Shown here in pieces: positions 63,450 to 64,000 of a stretch of DNA of 64,000 nt. The translations under genes were made by a program, and so were the position numbers. This DNA is from Tuwongella immobilis (GTDB lineage: Bacteria; Planctomycetota; Planctomycetia; Gemmatales; Gemmataceae): positions 4,626,920 to 4,690,919 of the forward strand of contig NZ_LR593887.1 of NCBI RefSeq assembly GCF_901538355.1, written 5' to 3'. The notes under the pieces were generated by a model that saw only the letters and a program-made list of their open reading frames with translations, was not told where the DNA came from and ran no database searches. Position 1 is the stretch's first letter; every line of letters begins with the position of its first letter.

Positions 63450-63887
63450 TCACTTCGTGACAATGAGATTCACATCGAACTTATGCGGATAGCCGAGGAT
63501 TTTCCCCACGAATCGCACGCGAGTCTCGCCCGGCTGCACGGCTTTGAGGGTGATCGCGATTTGCGTTTTGTCGAATTTCCCTTCGGTGGCGTCGATTTCC
63601 AACTTTTCATCGTCGAAAATCCACGTCCCGGCCTCTCCTGCGCTCGGCTGCGGTGCCGCGCCACGGGGGAGAATCTTCCCCTGCGACACCAGCGTAATCA
63701 CTTGCCCCACCTTGACTTGCGCGGTGAAGCGTGGCACATCAAACTCCCCCACCACGGCCCGCAAGTTACTCCCGGGCGCGGTGATTTCAAACGTCGCGCC
63801 GCTTGCCCAACATTCGCCCACGCTCAAGCATGCGCTGACCACCAGCGCCAGCATTCCCAATCGCATCGGCTGTCGTGTTCGGATCAT
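63450..63887 (-). CDS. Small exported protein of unknown function
   Basis: 145 aa; ATG at 63887 with AGGAAG a few bases upstream. A signal peptide (MIRTRQPMRLGMLALVVSACLSVG) leads to a beta-rich domain (GATFEITAPGSNLRAVVGEFDVPRFTAQVKVGQVITLVSQGKILPRG) with several predicted strands ending 'YPHKFDVNLIVTK'. I do not recognise a family; it resembles small Ig-like planctomycete exported proteins. It lies between the DUF1501 gene that enters the window from the right and the serine hydrolase, all on the minus strand. Confidence 0.65.
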   Translation of the reverse strand: MIRTRQPMRLGMLALVVSACLSVGECWASGATFEITAPGSNLRAVVGEFDVPRFTAQVKVGQVITLVSQGKILPRGAAPQPSAGEAGTWIFDDEKLEIDATEGKFDKTQIAITLKAVQPGETRVRFVGKILGYPHKFDVNLIVTK

Positions 63888-63929
63888 TTTTCTTCCTGGT
63901 AGAGAACCAATTCGGATCACCCCGACGCG

Positions 63930-64000
63930 TTACTTGCGAGAAACCGCTTGTTTCAGGCACGGTTCCAGCACATGGCCATGCACATCGGTCAGCCGCCGTT
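63930..64000 (-). CDS. DUF1501 protein, C-terminal fragment
   Basis: Only the last 23 codons are in the window. The minus-strand reading RLTDVHGHVLEPCLKQAVSRK followed by TAA (63932-63930) is the characteristic DUF1501 ending; the gene at 24.4 kb ends with the very similar [15 protein letters not shown]. It indicates that another DUF1501 gene, probably with a PSCyt partner, lies to the right of the window. Confidence 0.8.
   Translation of the reverse strand, partial: RRLTDVHGHVLEPCLKQAVSRK

Overview
This is a bacterial chromosome segment, most likely from a planctomycete of the Gemmata/Tuwongella group (Gemmatales). The evidence is the combination of families largely confined to that phylum: the C-terminus of a BBP7 outer-membrane beta-barrel protein, DUF1501 proteins paired with PSCyt/DUF1549/DUF1553 cytochrome-like proteins, a DUF1559 pilin-like protein with its small lipoprotein, a Ser/Thr kinase with WD40 repeats and a DMG (not DFG) loop, DUF1573, and an HTH-receiver response regulator. 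The DNA is GC-rich and evenly coding. I saw no insertion sequence, phage, CRISPR array or obviously foreign island.

Layout. 1-12 kb: BBP7 tail, membrane-anchored metallophosphoesterase (-), a tiny alanine-rich gene with its own promoter and terminator, a PLP aminotransferase, an STN-like protein coupled to aat (-), gyrA, an NAD-dependent epimerase, an FHA protein (-), a RidA protein and a secreted phosphodiester glycosidase/GH19 fusion. 12-26 kb: kinase-WD40, then a six-gene exported cluster (DUF1549/1553, DUF1501, PPC-domain protein, isochorismatase-ThuA fusion, PSCyt/DUF1549/1553, DUF1501). 26-32 kb: small lipoprotein, carboxypeptidase-regulatory-like protein, phosphohexomutase and purC (-), mnmG. 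32-37 kb: a perfect consensus promoter and long leader before an HTH-receiver regulator, a histidine kinase, a Kdo-hydroxylase-like protein and a ComF phosphoribosyltransferase. 37-45 kb: DUF1573 protein, a tightly overlapping STM4013/STM4012/STM4011-type cluster (alkaline-phosphatase-fold hydrolase plus two radical SAM proteins), pyruvate carboxylase. 45-52 kb: zinc-ribbon membrane protein (-), a large exported protein with a degenerate hydrolase domain, a two-vWA plus coiled-coil operon, tRNA-His (-). 52-64 kb: enolase-superfamily enzyme, MFS transporter and RNA ligase (-), an amidohydrolase/SMP-30 fusion and a hypothetical partner (-), DUF1559 and lipoprotein, a membrane-anchored SAVED-like protein, a serine hydrolase (-), a small exported protein and the tail of another DUF1501 gene (-).

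Many genes end in strong inverted repeats, often between convergent genes and often without a U-run. The best candidates for an undescribed system are the three-gene radical SAM/hydrolase cluster (38.2-41.4 kb), the vWA-vWA-coiled-coil operon (48.2-51.9 kb) and the solitary membrane SAVED-like protein (61.6 kb). Family assignments come from reading motifs, with no database search. Start codons were chosen from Shine-Dalgarno spacing and signal-peptide position.
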